In this document: piece by piece, positions 36,015 through 45,564 of the stretch | Layout of the letters: the number at the start of each line of letters is the position of its first letter | Position numbering within the stretch: position 1 is the first letter of the stretch | NCBI GenBank assembly: GCA_030704615.1 | Contig: CM060731.1 | Coordinates: 23,498,001-23,562,000 of the forward strand | Direction: 5' to 3' | Length of the DNA: 64,000 bases | Source: Takakia lepidozioides | Taxonomy: Eukaryota > Streptophyta > Takakiopsida > Takakiales > Takakiaceae | Notes under the pieces: model-generated | Database searches by the model: none | The model's input: the letters and a program-made list of their open reading frames with translations, nothing else | What the model was told of the DNA's origin: nothing | Position numbers and translations under genes: made by a program

Positions 36015-36357
36015 GCAAAGAATGCATGGAAATTGTAAATTCTGGTGTCCATAAACTCTGAGACATGATATTGGAGTAGAGAGATGTCCTATGTCCGACT
36101 GATACATAGGTCACAATTTTGTCTTCTAAAAGGGAGTACAGGCGTGACTCATTAGCAGCATCAAGAGCACTACTTGCCTCATCCAAAAAGGCCACTTTTG
36201 GCCGATGCAAAATAAGCCGAGCAAAAGCCATTCGCTGCTGTTCTCCGGAGCTCAACACATTGGACCAATCGCAGACTGCAGATAGCCCTCCAATGCGTGA
36301 GGTAAGGTCCTTCAATGACACCTCTTCCAAGACATTCAAGAGATCCGTGTCAGTCAT
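36015..36357 (-). pseudogene. ABC transporter ATPase exon fragment (ABCD/SbmA-like)
   Basis: The minus strand is open from 36357 and encodes VCDWSNVLSSGEQQRMAFAR (signature LSSGEQ motif), HRPKVAFLDEASSALD (Walker B and D-loop) and VTYVSVGHRTSLY (H-loop). Wording around the signature and H-loop is typical of the half-size ABCD family, which moves acyl compounds in peroxisomes or sits in plastids. The Walker A half, the membrane domain and other exons are absent. The 3' end (after SVGHRTSLY) appears shifted in frame. The piece stands alone about 500 bases beyond DBR1 on the opposite strand. It is either a stranded pseudogene fragment or one terminal exon of a gene whose other exons were displaced by the elements to its right. 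Confidence 0.7.
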
Positions 36358-36539
36358 GTTGTAATTTGATGGAGAATTCTCTGCTGATGGGAAAAGAAGC
36401 TGTTAGGTGAAGGAATCCGATGGGCTCCGCATGTTGCGGTGAGGAGCCCGTGGGACTTAGTTTTTTCATGGCTCCTCCAGCCACGGACTCTGTTTCTGAG
36501 CTGGATGCAAGCCTCTCAGTGAAGCCGCATCACTCTTTT

Positions 36540-36740
36540 ATCTTCTCGACTGTTGCCCGGTGGAAGACAACCTGTGCATTTTCCCGTGGGTCATGAGTTC
36601 AAACCCCTGTGGTGCTGTCTCTCTGCCTTCTGGCTCTGGCTTGTGCTCTGTCTCTGTTTGCTGTTTATTCCCTCGTCAAGGCCCATTGTTTGCTTACGTT
36701 CACTGGACGTTAAAGAAAACTTATCTTTTATCTTATCTTT
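36540..36740 (+). mobile_element. tRNA-derived SINE-like unit
   Basis: An A-box-like sequence GTTGCCCGGTGG (36552-36563) is followed 43 bases on by a B-box-like GAGTTCAAACCCC (36595-36607), the spacing of an internal RNA polymerase III promoter in a tRNA gene. A CT-rich body follows and ends in a T-rich TTATCTTTTATC tail near 36720-36740. There is no foldable tRNA. The arrangement is that of a plant SINE, but only one copy is in the window, so the call is tentative. Confidence 0.4.
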
Positions 36741-36889
36741 CACTGATTTTTCAGATGTGGTGGATACTGGCTTAGTCAAGCCCTATCACCCAACCTCTCT
36801 GGTCATTTGAGGTGGAGGCGGGTTAAGTGAAACCTCGTCACCCCTCACCCCTCACCCCCTGACCCCGCATGCTCTGGACAGGAATAGTT

Positions 36890-37560
36890 CGTAATTTAAT
36901 AAATATAATAATAATAATAATAATTATATTTATATGAAAAAATTGAAACCCATTTAGTAATATTAAAACACTATCTTATGTTCCTCATGAACTATGTTTG
37001 ATACATCTAGAGTATGTACTTGTTAGGTTTAATTTTTATTTTGTGTTTATGTTGGTTTTAAAAATACAATGATGACTACAATATATAGAAATATAATAGA
37101 AAAAACTTATAAATATTTTAAAAATTAACATTTGATATTATAATCTTTTTTTTCAAATTGTCATCCATACATTTGATTTGGATGAAGTTCATACATGTGT
37201 AACCTGATCTCCATATGAACTCCCTTGTTGTTTTGTGTTGTTTTGCTTCTCTCTTCTAAGTGTTTGTCATCTCAATGTTGGTTATTGTCCTATCCCAAAG
37301 CTAAGACCCTATTTTTGTTTTGTATGTTCTTTTGTCTCTTTGTTTAGTCTTCTGAATAACTCTCATTTCCTTCAATATCTGGGTATTCTTATTTGCATAT
37401 TCTATGTCAGTCCAGTCTCATAGCTACAAGCCTCATTTTGCTTTGGCTATTCCTCTTTGTTTTTGATATACATAGATATACTATTTCATCTCACGCCTTT
37501 ATCATTTTATCATACAATACCCTTGAACAAATAAGTAAGAGAATGTAGGGTTTAGGGTGT
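36890..37560. repeat. AT-rich low-complexity stretch
   Basis: Contains an ATA/TAA-type microsatellite at about 36898-36930 and long A/T runs. No gene signal. It separates the SINE-like unit from the unknown two-exon gene and may be its promoter region. Confidence 0.5.
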
Positions 37561-37579
37561 AGGGGTTTAGAAAATCAAT

Positions 37580-38473
37580 ATGGAAGATGAAGACGATCTT
37601 GCAAATGGTGCATTTATTTATCTCTCGGACTTTGAGGATGAGCTGGAATATGTCGCAAGTTTGGAGGAGACTTTTGAAGGTACACACATACGTGGTGAGA
37701 ATCTTTCACCTCCCCTTTTTGATGAAGCATATTAACTTTCAGATGTTGTGTCGTATATTGATGGTGGATTGGAGACAACACACGAATCCAAATTTGACGA
37801 GCACGAAGAGGCATATGGAACTTTCCATATTGACAATGATGTGGAACCATGTGCAATGGGTGACGACCCTTCTCTATGCACTTTCGGGAATATAGAGATA
37901 GAACGTTCTCCAAAATTTATTCAATTTACATCTGGAAGTAGGAGCCTCATGATTGAATGTTTAGAGGCAAATATTTTGCCAACATTTGCACGTATTCGTA
38001 AAGTTGATCCCGATTTCCGACCACCTACTCATAGTCATTCGACGTCCTATAGATGCAAATGATCCCATAGCTACTCTTGAAAGATGGAAAAATCTTCAAT
38101 GCAACTGTAAGGTGTATTATTTTGAAGGAGGTAAGAGTTTAATTCCGAGAACTGATGCAAAAAATAGGCAAGTCCCTTGCTTGGAAAATTGGGTGTCCAT
38201 CATTGCCGAAGCTCACGTTCAAAATGGTGACAATTACTTACCATTGTACAAAACGCTTGCTACGGTAAAGAGTACTTGGAGCACTGATGGTTGACAAGGT
38301 GGTATTCTACCATCATTTGTCAAACAATGTATTACATCATGTAATGTGTGTAACAAGTCGTTTAATTGGGATGAGGTTTACAATGTTTCCCAAGAGTCTT
38401 TGGAGATGACCCTTTATGAAATTTGCACGAAATATGGTGTGTTGAGACGTGTGAAGTATGCAAAGACACGTGA
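37580..38473 (+). pseudogene. Unknown two-exon gene fragment, cut by LTR insertion
   Basis: Exon 1 (37580-37679) encodes an acidic start, EDEDDLANGAFIYLSDFEDE. A 63-base GT-AG intron (37680-37742) is in phase with exon 2, which gives VVSYIDGGLETTHESKFDEH and continues to SGSRSLMIECLEANILP. After a frame change near 38040 it continues with IDANDPIATLERWKNLQ and a possible zinc-binding H...C-x2-C region (AHVQNGDNYLPLYKTL, then CITSCNVC), with a TGA at 38292 that could be a mutated CGA. The homologous-looking frame stops exactly where the LTR begins (38474). I do not recognise the family; the H/C pattern is reminiscent of the N-terminal zinc site of integrase-like proteins, but that is weak. It could be a host gene or part of an unknown DNA element. 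Confidence 0.4.
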
Positions 38474-39198
38474 TGTCGCGGCCCTTTGCCTTGAGGGCAG
38501 GGGGTCACGACACAAGAGGGGCTGCCCCTGTGGTGGGGGCAATGGCAACAATAGGTATGGGGGCTGAAGCACCCTTGAGTGCCCAAGGCACTCAAGGAGG
38601 CGGAGGCGCTCACTAGGTGGAGCCCCGCACACCGGGTTGCGGTGGGGGTGGTTCCACGAGGGGTGGTGGTAGCTTCGTGGGTCTTAGTGGGGGTGGCATA
38701 GGACTCATCATGGGGCGGAGACCTTGTGATGGAAGTCGTGGGGAGTCTTGGGACTCATCACGGTCCAATGGAGCAGTGGTGGGTAGGCCAAGACTCACTG
38801 CGACTCATCACCGGGAATTGAGGGTCTTCGTGGTGGTTTGCCATAAAATGACTGGGTTGTTTGTGAAACCCCCACGAACAGTCACAGAAATATATATAGG
38901 GAGTAGTAACCCCGAGAACGGAGCAAGCCCGTTGGTGACCAAAAACTAGTGAGTAAACGTGCGAGCCAGAAAGCGACCAAGGTGTGGGGAGCTGTTCCGG
39001 ACTGCCAACGACCAAAGGGAATTTCCACTAGGCCCAAAATGAGAGAGGGTCTTGTGGAGAAGCAAAGGGGGACCATTATGTCCCGGTGAGCAGCCGAAGC
39101 TCCGAGTTGGCCCGACGGTCAGTTTGGGAGTTAGGCGCGCACATCAAAGCGAGTAATTATGACTTGAAGGGGAGCTTACCAAAGTGAGGTATGTAACA
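38474..39198 (+). repeat. 5' LTR of the chromovirus
   Basis: 725 bases, starting TGTCGCGGCCC and ending TGTAACA (TG...CA borders). The nested copy at 47041-47766 matches it along its whole length, and the split 3' LTR matches parts of it. TATATATAGGG near 38890 is a plausible TATA box. The primer-binding site follows three bases after the end. Confidence 0.85.
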
Positions 39199-39200
39199 CT

Positions 39201-39212
39201 TGGTATCAGAGC
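39201..39212 (+). promoter_or_regulatory. Primer-binding site (initiator tRNA-Met type)
   Basis: TGGTATCAGAGC stands two bases after the 5' LTR. It is the standard site at which the 3' end of initiator tRNA-Met primes minus-strand synthesis in plant LTR retrotransposons. Confidence 0.9.
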
Positions 39213-39253
39213 CTAGAGTTCAGTACGCGATTGTCCTTGAGATCGGCCTCATC

Positions 39254-40336
39254 ATGGGGTCGGGCAAAACAAAGTGAAAGCGGAACGGCCCGAAAGATGA
39301 TGATCCTGGTGAGCCCGGGGGGGGGGGCGACGTGTCACCGAAGCGGCAATTGGAATAGGAGATTCATGCTTCTGAAAGCGAGGCCGCTCGAGAACGGGAG
39401 GAATTTTGGGAGTCAAAGCCCGAGGACTTCCCAGAGGCTCCGCCAAACCAACAGATGTCTCCCCTACCAGCAGCATTTTGGGAAGGGTTGTTGGCGCAGT
39501 TTGGTGGGACGTTGAAAGACGTGTTGAGGGCGGCTAATGACACTTCCACTAAGGCAAAGTTTAAGGTGAAGCCTAAGGAACCCGACACCTTCGAGGGCGT
39601 CCGAAATCGGAAAGCACTCAACACCTGGCTTTTGGAGCTAGAGTAGTACTTCCAGGCGGCCAAGTTGAGTGACGAGGATCGGGTGGAAGTGGCTCCCACC
39701 TATTTGAGGGGTTATGCTCAACAATGGTGGCAAAAACACCTTCATGACCAAGGTCCAAACCCAGAAACCTTGAGCTGGAGTGGGTTCAAGAGACTTATGA
39801 AAAGACAGTTTGTGCCCCTCAACGCGTTCTGGCTCGTCCGGGACAAGATGAGGAATTTGAAGCAAACGGATGACATTCGAGGATATGTTCTGGCTTTCAA
39901 TGTGCTATTGCTCGAAGTCGCGGATATGACAGAACCAGAAATGGTCTTCAACTTTGTGGCGGGACTGGCCCCATGGCCCAGGCGGATGTTGGAGGAGAAG
40001 CCACCTAAGACTTTAAACGAGGCAATTGAAAGGGCTGAATGTTTCTCGGATGTCCCTAGGGGCAAAAGACAAGGCCGTACGGAGCTGAACCACAAGAAGA
40101 TCCAGCGGGAGGGTGACTCATTCCGACCGGAAAAGAAGTGGGATAGGCCACACGGCGACAATGGCACATGGAAATTGAAGGGAGGGCCTTTACACGTCAA
40201 GGCGGCACTCGGTGCTCCGAAAAGAAAATCAGGTGCGGCGGCTTTTGGCGGACAGAAGACGATCTTCGATGGAGTGAGCTTTAATTGCGGGGAGCCCGGG
40301 CACATGGCCAAGGAGTTCGCAAAACTCGACAATTGA
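39254..40336 (+). pseudogene. Chromovirus gag (capsid and degraded zinc knuckle)
   Basis: The frame 39455-40336 encodes a retrotransposon gag capsid: DTFEGVRNRKALNTWLLELE, YLRGYAQQWWQKHL, GFKRLMKRQFVP, DIRGYVLAFN and NFVAGLAPWPRRML, then basic sequence and FNCGEPGHMAKEF, a zinc knuckle that has lost its first and last cysteine. A TAG at 39644 sits where a Gln is expected (ELE-stop-YFQ), a likely C-to-T change from CAG. The part before 39455 is in other frames. Gag assembles the cytoplasmic particle in which reverse transcription occurs. The long antisense frame across this region is a shadow. Confidence 0.8.
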
Positions 40337-40779
40337 ACATGACTCGGGCGACCGCGGAGCTGTCCGAAGATTCCATCAGCCGCTTGGTGGGAGGGCAGCA
40401 AAGCCGTGAGCAAAACCTGTGAGCAGATTCCTGGATGTGTGAGCAAATTCCCCGAAGCATGAGCAGATTCAAAGTGTGAGCAGATTTCTGATGCGGACCC
40501 CAAAACCGTGGGAATAAGTGGGCCTATTGCCGTGGACGCCAACTTCACTACAACGACGCAATCTCCGCTCCATCGGACCGAAGATAGAAAGGCTCCATGA
40601 CGACAAAGTGGCACGAATGCACGATGAAACATTCACGGAAGAATGGATTTGGGATGGACGTAAAAGTGAAATGGATGAACGTTGGATGAAGCACGGATGA
40701 AAAGTTGTCCAGATGAGGGGACTATGGACAACTGTATGAGCATGTCTCGTGAGGGATCAGCAAGCGCAGGGACCAGGCA

Positions 40780-40988
40780 TTAAGATGTCGTCAACGACAT
40801 CTTAAATCGCATGCTCAGCATGAGAAATGAACCCATGAAAATCGTTGCAAAAAAAAAAAATCTTGCCTGGAAAAAACCATATGAGGGAGTTGTAATCCTG
40901 CTCAGGGAAGCACGAATTAAGATGTCGTCAACAACATCTTAATCCCCTGCCCTGTTTGGACATGGGAATTTCACCAAACAGGATAAAA

Positions 40989-41023
<35 letters not shown>

Positions 41024-42630
41024 CCCTAAAATGGAGAAAGGTTTGGGTTTACTTGAACAAAGTGGATCCATGAAGAGTGACTGGTCTCATTTGCAAGAGG
41101 GTAGCTACCGTGTGAGCAGTTCACGTGAGCATGCTCATGCTTTAAGTGGTAAACGTGAGTAGAATCCCTTAAGCGTGAGCAGATTGCAAACGTGAGCAGA
41201 TTAGTGAATGGGAGCCTACAACCGAGGGAAGAAGATGACCTATTGCCATGGACAAAAACATTGTACGGACACAATCTCCACCCCATCTGACGAAAGAATC
41301 CTTCATGGGTGACGACCATATGGTACGAATGTGTGATGAAAAGCTGCAGGTTGAATGGTTTTGAGATGAATGAAAAAATGAATGGATGAATGTTGGATGA
41401 CTTTTGGATGAAAAATGAGCGACATGATTGAACCATGGTGCGTGTGCAGGTGCTCGGGATTAAGGTGTCGTCAACGACATCTTAATTCCCAGTACGAGTT
41501 GGCACATGACAACTTACGGAAAAACCAAAATCCCTGAATTTTTTTTTCCAAAAATATTAACCAAAACAAATTTCAACCCAAAAAACTTTCAAGGCGAAGA
41601 AACCTTGGCGGTGTGTGTGCAAGTGGTGGGGATTAAGGTGTCGTCAACGACATCTTAATTCCCAGCAAGTTTATAAATTTTTATTTTTATTTTAAAAAAA
41701 CTGTTTTATTTTATTTTATTTATTTTCCCCCTGAATGTGCCAGTTTAAGGTGTCGTCAACGACATCTTAATTCCTAGTACGAGTTGGCACATGACAATTT
41801 ATGGAAAAACAAAAAAAACCCAAAAATAAATCACCCAAAAAATTTCAACCCAAAAAAATCTGATGGCGAACAGCCTTGGCGGTAAGACGGTGTGTGTGCA
41901 GGTGCTAGGGATTAAGGTGTCGTCAACGAAATCTTAATTCCCAGTACGAGTTGGCACATGACAATTCATGGAAAACCAAAAACCCCAAAAACTTTCATCC
42001 AAAAAATTTCAACCCACAAAAATCTGATGGCGAACAAGCCTTGGCGTTAAGGCGGTGTGTGTGCAGGTGCTGGGGATTAAGGTGTCGTCAACGACATCTT
42101 AATTCCCAGTACGAGTTGGCATATGACAATTCATGGAAAAATCAAAAACCCCAAAAAAATTCACCCGAAAAAATCTGATGGCGAACAAGCCTTGGCGGTA
42201 AGGCAGTGTGTGTGCAGGTGCTGGGGATTAAGGTGTCATCAACGACATCTTAATTCCCAGTACGTGTTTTGAAATGTTTATTTATAAAGCACGAGTTCAC
42301 CTCTTTGCCTTCTTTAGATTTGGGTATGAGCATTTCTCTCAACCTTGGATACCGTTTGATTCAAGGTGGCCTCAACTCTGCACCTTTGTCCCTACTTTCA
42401 ATTTCAATGTAGTCTTGTGTTGTTCTGTGTTGTGCCATTCTCTTGTTTGATTGCTATTTGAGAGATGGAATTAAGGTGTCGTTGACGATACCTTAAATCC
42501 ATGCCCTCTTGGGATGAGTTTGCCATGAATGAGGATCTTACATGGTCAGATTTTTTTGAAAGTTGCCAACATCAGTTATGGAGTCCTGCCTCTTAGTGCC
42601 TGGATTAAGATGTCGTTGACGACACCTTAA
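40780..42630. repeat. Ten copies of a 26-bp palindrome
   Basis: Each unit has 12-base arms (TTAAGATGTCGT or TTAAGGTGTCGT and its complement) around a 2-base centre. Starts: 40780, 40917, 41460, 41633, 41745, 41912, 42077, 42228, 42471 and 42605. The first is a perfect inverted repeat; most others have one G/T-type mismatch. The first eight have CA in the centre; the last two have TG, the reverse orientation. Copies from 41460 to 42228 sit inside longer tandem units that include AATTCCCAGTACGAGTTGGC, but the other copies have unrelated flanks, so the palindrome itself is what is conserved. Confidence 0.9.
41440..42290 (+). repeat. Tandem repeat, units of about 150-170 bases
   Basis: Units share GTGTGTGCAGGTGCTGGGGA, the palindrome, TTCCCAGTACGAGTTGGCA, CATGACAATTCATGGAAAA and GATGGCGAACAAGCCTTGGC. 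Unit starts are about 41450, 41625, 41900, 42065 and 42215, with a partial unit near 41740. A-rich spacers vary in length. Confidence 0.8.
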
Positions 42631-42669
42631 TCCTGAGAGTGAATTGCTACCATTTTGGGATCTTTTGGG

Positions 42670-43085
42670 ATGGAGTGGGACGAGCAGCTCTACTCTCAAG
42701 TCATCGCATCTCTGTCTGGGGGTTTATCGCATTCGACCCAGACCAAGAACATTGTCATGGAGCAGGATCTGCGAAAGCCCAATGCTCTGGATGTTGATTC
42801 CGATTTCTCATGTGAGTAAGTGCTAGTTCAGTTGTGGTACTTCACTGACACGACGGCACATCCTTCTATTTCCATCTTTCCTGCACAAGTTGGGCCAGCA
42901 GAATGTATGTGGACTTATATTGTTTGTGTGTGTGTACAGGAGCCCAATGTCGCCACGGTTCCTCCCTTTCTTTGCAAACCCGCAATTTTTCCCAAGTCCG
43001 AAAGCAGATTTTAAATTGTCATGTTATGCGGAGGCTGCAGCTTCGAAATTTAGTCTCATCTCTTCTCCCCCTGCTGTGCTTTTAA
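42670..43085 (+). pseudogene. Possible captured two-exon gene fragment
   Basis: An open frame from ATG 42670 (MEWDEQLYSQVIASLSGG, then MEQDLRKPNALDVDSDFS) ends at a strong donor GTGAGTAAG (42812). A pyrimidine/TG-rich tract and an AG near 42942 precede a second open stretch whose phase can be joined (QCRHGSSLSLQTRNFSQVRK, ending at 43085). An alternative open frame in the same place runs to 43189. No family was recognised. The perfect donor inside a retroelement insert suggests captured genomic sequence, but the evidence is slight. Confidence 0.25.
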
Positions 43086-43563
43086 ACAGAGAGGGTTTTG
43101 TGCAAAGCAGGGCTAGTGTCTTCATAGACAGTTCTGCCTTCATTTCGGACGCCGACTCCAGTAGCATAGAATATTCTTCGTCGGAATGAATCTGCAGTTT
43201 TTAAACTATTTAGTTTGAAGCACCAAATGGCCTCTCCACCTTCTTTGCAATTGTGTGTCAGCAACTATGTCGACTTCTGATACCTGATGAAAGGACAATC
43301 ATAACCCTCACCAGTGGGCAGAGGTTCACTCTAGAGCTAGGTGGATTTAGCAACCACTACTCAAAAATGCATCTTAGTTTTGCATTCATCCACAAACTAC
43401 ATTCATCCATGTGCCATTCGTCGAACATACATTCATCCCCCATTCATCCATCATTCATCCATAACGATGAATGACATATGCATGATATACTAGACACAAC
43501 CCGCAGTAGTAGGTCTTCTAGGCCGAATAGGTGTCCGCGGTTATAGGTGAGCACATTTAGAAT

Positions 43564-43585
43564 CGTGAGCAGAATTCTGCTCACG
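43564..43585. repeat. Perfect 22-base palindrome
   Basis: CGTGAGCAGAA followed directly by its reverse complement, built from two inverted GTGAGCAG motifs, with a third inverted copy 10 bases on. It lies just before the protease region, at the right end of the 3.2 kb insert. Confidence 0.85.
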
Positions 43586-43617
43586 GAATTTTCTGCTCAC
43601 GGTTTAGCAATCCCCGC

Positions 43618-44165
43618 TTGGTGGAGGCGGTAGTCGCCAAGACTTGCAAAATAGGCAACTACTCTTGTGAGTTGTATCAAGAGACTAGCCCCTTGTGTAA
43701 AGGGAGTCAGTTAATGTTCATGAGTGGGATAATTTCCGGAACTAACGTGTCGTTGTTGGTGGACACAGGAGCGTCGCACTCCTTCATGACACCGGCAACG
43801 GCACGGAATCTGGGGCTCCCGACAAGTGATGTGGAGGCCTCTATTGAAGTGCGTTATGCCAAAGGAGAACCACAACTAGCGACGAGGTTGGCGTTCGATG
43901 TTCATCTTCAGCTGGGGAGTTGGGAAGGACGTGATAACTTCACCATTTGCGAGATCGATGAAGTGGATCTCATTTTGGGGATGACCTTTTTGAGCAAATC
44001 CGGAGTGATCATAGATGGGCGCAAGAGAGTAGTCCCGCTACCGTGTGGGGATGGTGGCGAAGTTTTACGGGTGTCGAAAACGCCCAACCGAGTGGGAGGG
44101 CGAATAAACCTACTGACAGCAAAGGAGTGGGCCGTGGAGGAGCCACACGAACCCCAGGTTTTGCT
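43618..44165 (+). pseudogene. Chromovirus aspartic protease
   Basis: The open frame encodes SLLVDTGASHSFMTPATARN, the retropepsin active site (DTG), followed by VDLILGMTFLSKSGVIIDGR, the conserved second half. The catalytic Asp is intact. The frame has no ATG of its own, as expected for a polyprotein. It runs to a join near 44165 where the RT thumb follows directly. Confidence 0.85.
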
Positions 44166-44849
44166 TTACGTAAGACAAGTTTCCGGGTCACAAAAGTGGA
44201 GTTCCTAGGGCATATGATTACACAGGATGGGATCAAAATGGATGACAGAAATGTGAGGGCGATCTTGGACTGGGAGCCTCCGACTTTGGTCCCAGGAGTG
44301 CGATCCTTCCTAGGACTCGCCTCCTATTACCGAAAGTATGTGAGGAATTTCGCCAAGATCGCGGAGCCGCTATCAGACCTTCTGTGTAAGTCCAAGGTAT
44401 GGGTATGGAACATCTTTTGTGGCCAAGCTTTTGCCGAGTTGAAGCAGCGGATGGCGGAAGCTCCAGTCCTGAAAATCCTGGAGTTTGACCGTCCATTTGA
44501 GATTCATGCAGATGTGTCAGACTTCGCAATTGGGGGTGTGCTCATGCAGGATGGACGTCTAGTGACTTACGAAAGTAAAAAACAGAATGAAGTGGAGCGA
44601 CAGTGGCCTACGCACGAGAAAGAAATGAAGGCGGTGGTGCATTGCCTTAAGCTTTGGCGCCACTATGTTGGTTCCAACCCGGTGAAGGTGTTCACGGACA
44701 ATGTCACAGTGAAGTATTTTGTCACACAGCTTAAGTTGTCCCCAAAACAACTTAGGTGGCAAGACACTTTGGCAGTGTTCGACGTGGATATCCAGTACAA
44801 ACCGGTACGGGACAATGTGGTGGCCGATGCTTTCAGTAGAAAGCAGTAG
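44165..44849 (+). pseudogene. RT thumb and RNase H, palm deleted
   Basis: Starts at KVEFLGHMITQDGIKMDD, the segment that in intact elements follows the YxDD palm by about 60 residues, then VRSFLGLASYYRKYVRNFA and RNase H (FEIHADVSDFAIGGVLMQDG, THEKEMKAVVHCLKLWRHY, VFTDNVTVKYF, DNVVADAFSRK). The whole polymerase palm with its catalytic aspartates is missing between the protease and this part. RNase H removes the RNA strand during reverse transcription. Without the palm, the copy is dead. Confidence 0.85.
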
Positions 44850-45029
44850 CTCATGTTGGTGTACAGGGGCGAGACGGCGCTCCAAAGAAGATCCGGAAGG
44901 CTTACCGGAAGGATGAGATAGCGAAGTCCGTGATGCGAGACTTGAGGTTGGGGGTTAAATCGTATTTCCACTTGCACAATGGGCTGCTTCGGTACAAGCA
45001 AAAGTGTCTCTACGTGTCGAAGGGAGGGA

Positions 45030-45220
45030 TCTGAGATAGTCTCTTGAGAGAATGCCATGATGGCCCGCTTGCGGGCCACGGCGGAGCCAAGCGCACCGCG
45101 GCACTATTGAAGAAAGAGTATTTCTGGCCCAAATTGAGGGAGGAGGCCGATGAGTATGTCAAGAAATGCATTACATGCCAACAAAACCGGAGCGAGTACA
45201 AAAAGCAAGCGGGGTTGTTA
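45030..45220 (+). pseudogene. Integrase N-terminal zinc domain
   Basis: ECHDGPLAGHGGAKRT, followed by KKCITCQQNR, is the HHCC zinc-binding domain of a Ty3/gypsy integrase. The plus-strand homology stops at about 45220, where the reading continues on the opposite strand. Confidence 0.8.
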
Positions 45221-45564
45221 TTCACTCTTCCCGTTTGGCCGTCCGTCGTAGGTCGGAAGGCGATGCTCATCTTGAGCCTCGTCCCCATTTTCTTCCAAAG
45301 TGCCCTCCAAAATTTATTTGTAAATTTTGGATCGCGGTCCGAGACAATATCCTTCGGAAGTCCATGATGCTTGAAGACGTGGGTGAAGTAAAGTCACTTC
45401 GTCTCCTGCACCGTTGCCGTCTCCTTGGTGGGAATAAAATGGCCCATTTTACTGAACCTATCCACCACCACCATGATTGCATTGAATCCTTTTGACAACG
45501 GCATAGCAGTCATGAAATCCATTGAGACACTTTCCCAAGACCTCTCTGGAATCGGCAAGGGAGT
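45221..45564 (-). pseudogene. Integrase catalytic core, inverted in place
   Basis: On the minus strand this segment encodes [27 protein letters not shown] (first Asp), [16 protein letters not shown], the frame-shifted HGLPKDIVSDRDPKF-type block (second Asp), and AFRPTTDGQTGRVN (region of the Glu). The core is thus complete but lies backwards between the plus-strand zinc domain (ends 45220) and the plus-strand [16 protein letters not shown] continuation (from about 45565). A piece of about 25 residues that usually precedes FCYNNT is absent, so the event was an inversion with a small deletion. Confidence 0.8.

Larger units (their letters stand above)
40340..43610. other. 3.2 kb non-gag insert between gag and protease
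   Basis: This segment separates the gag zinc knuckle from the protease, which are normally adjacent. It holds no retrotransposon domain. Its contents are clusters of a GTGAGCAG motif near both ends (40406-40492, 41112-41202, 43552-43604), ten copies of a 26-base palindrome (40780-42630), a tandem repeat with units of about 165 bases (41440-42270), an (AT)n run at 40992-41021, and a possible spliced gene fragment (42670-43085). Short ATTCATCC-type repeats lie at 43380-43460. It may be a nested non-autonomous element, with the GTGAGCAG clusters marking its ends; no target duplication was identified. Confidence 0.55.

Noticed and set aside
39742-40632. Open minus-strand frame of 296 codons
   Set aside because: It is antisense to a clear retrotransposon gag on the plus strand and shows no domain of its own.
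40780-42630. CRISPR array
   Set aside because: Spacing is irregular (112-540 bases), the spacers are partly repeats themselves, no cas genes are present and the context is a plant genome.
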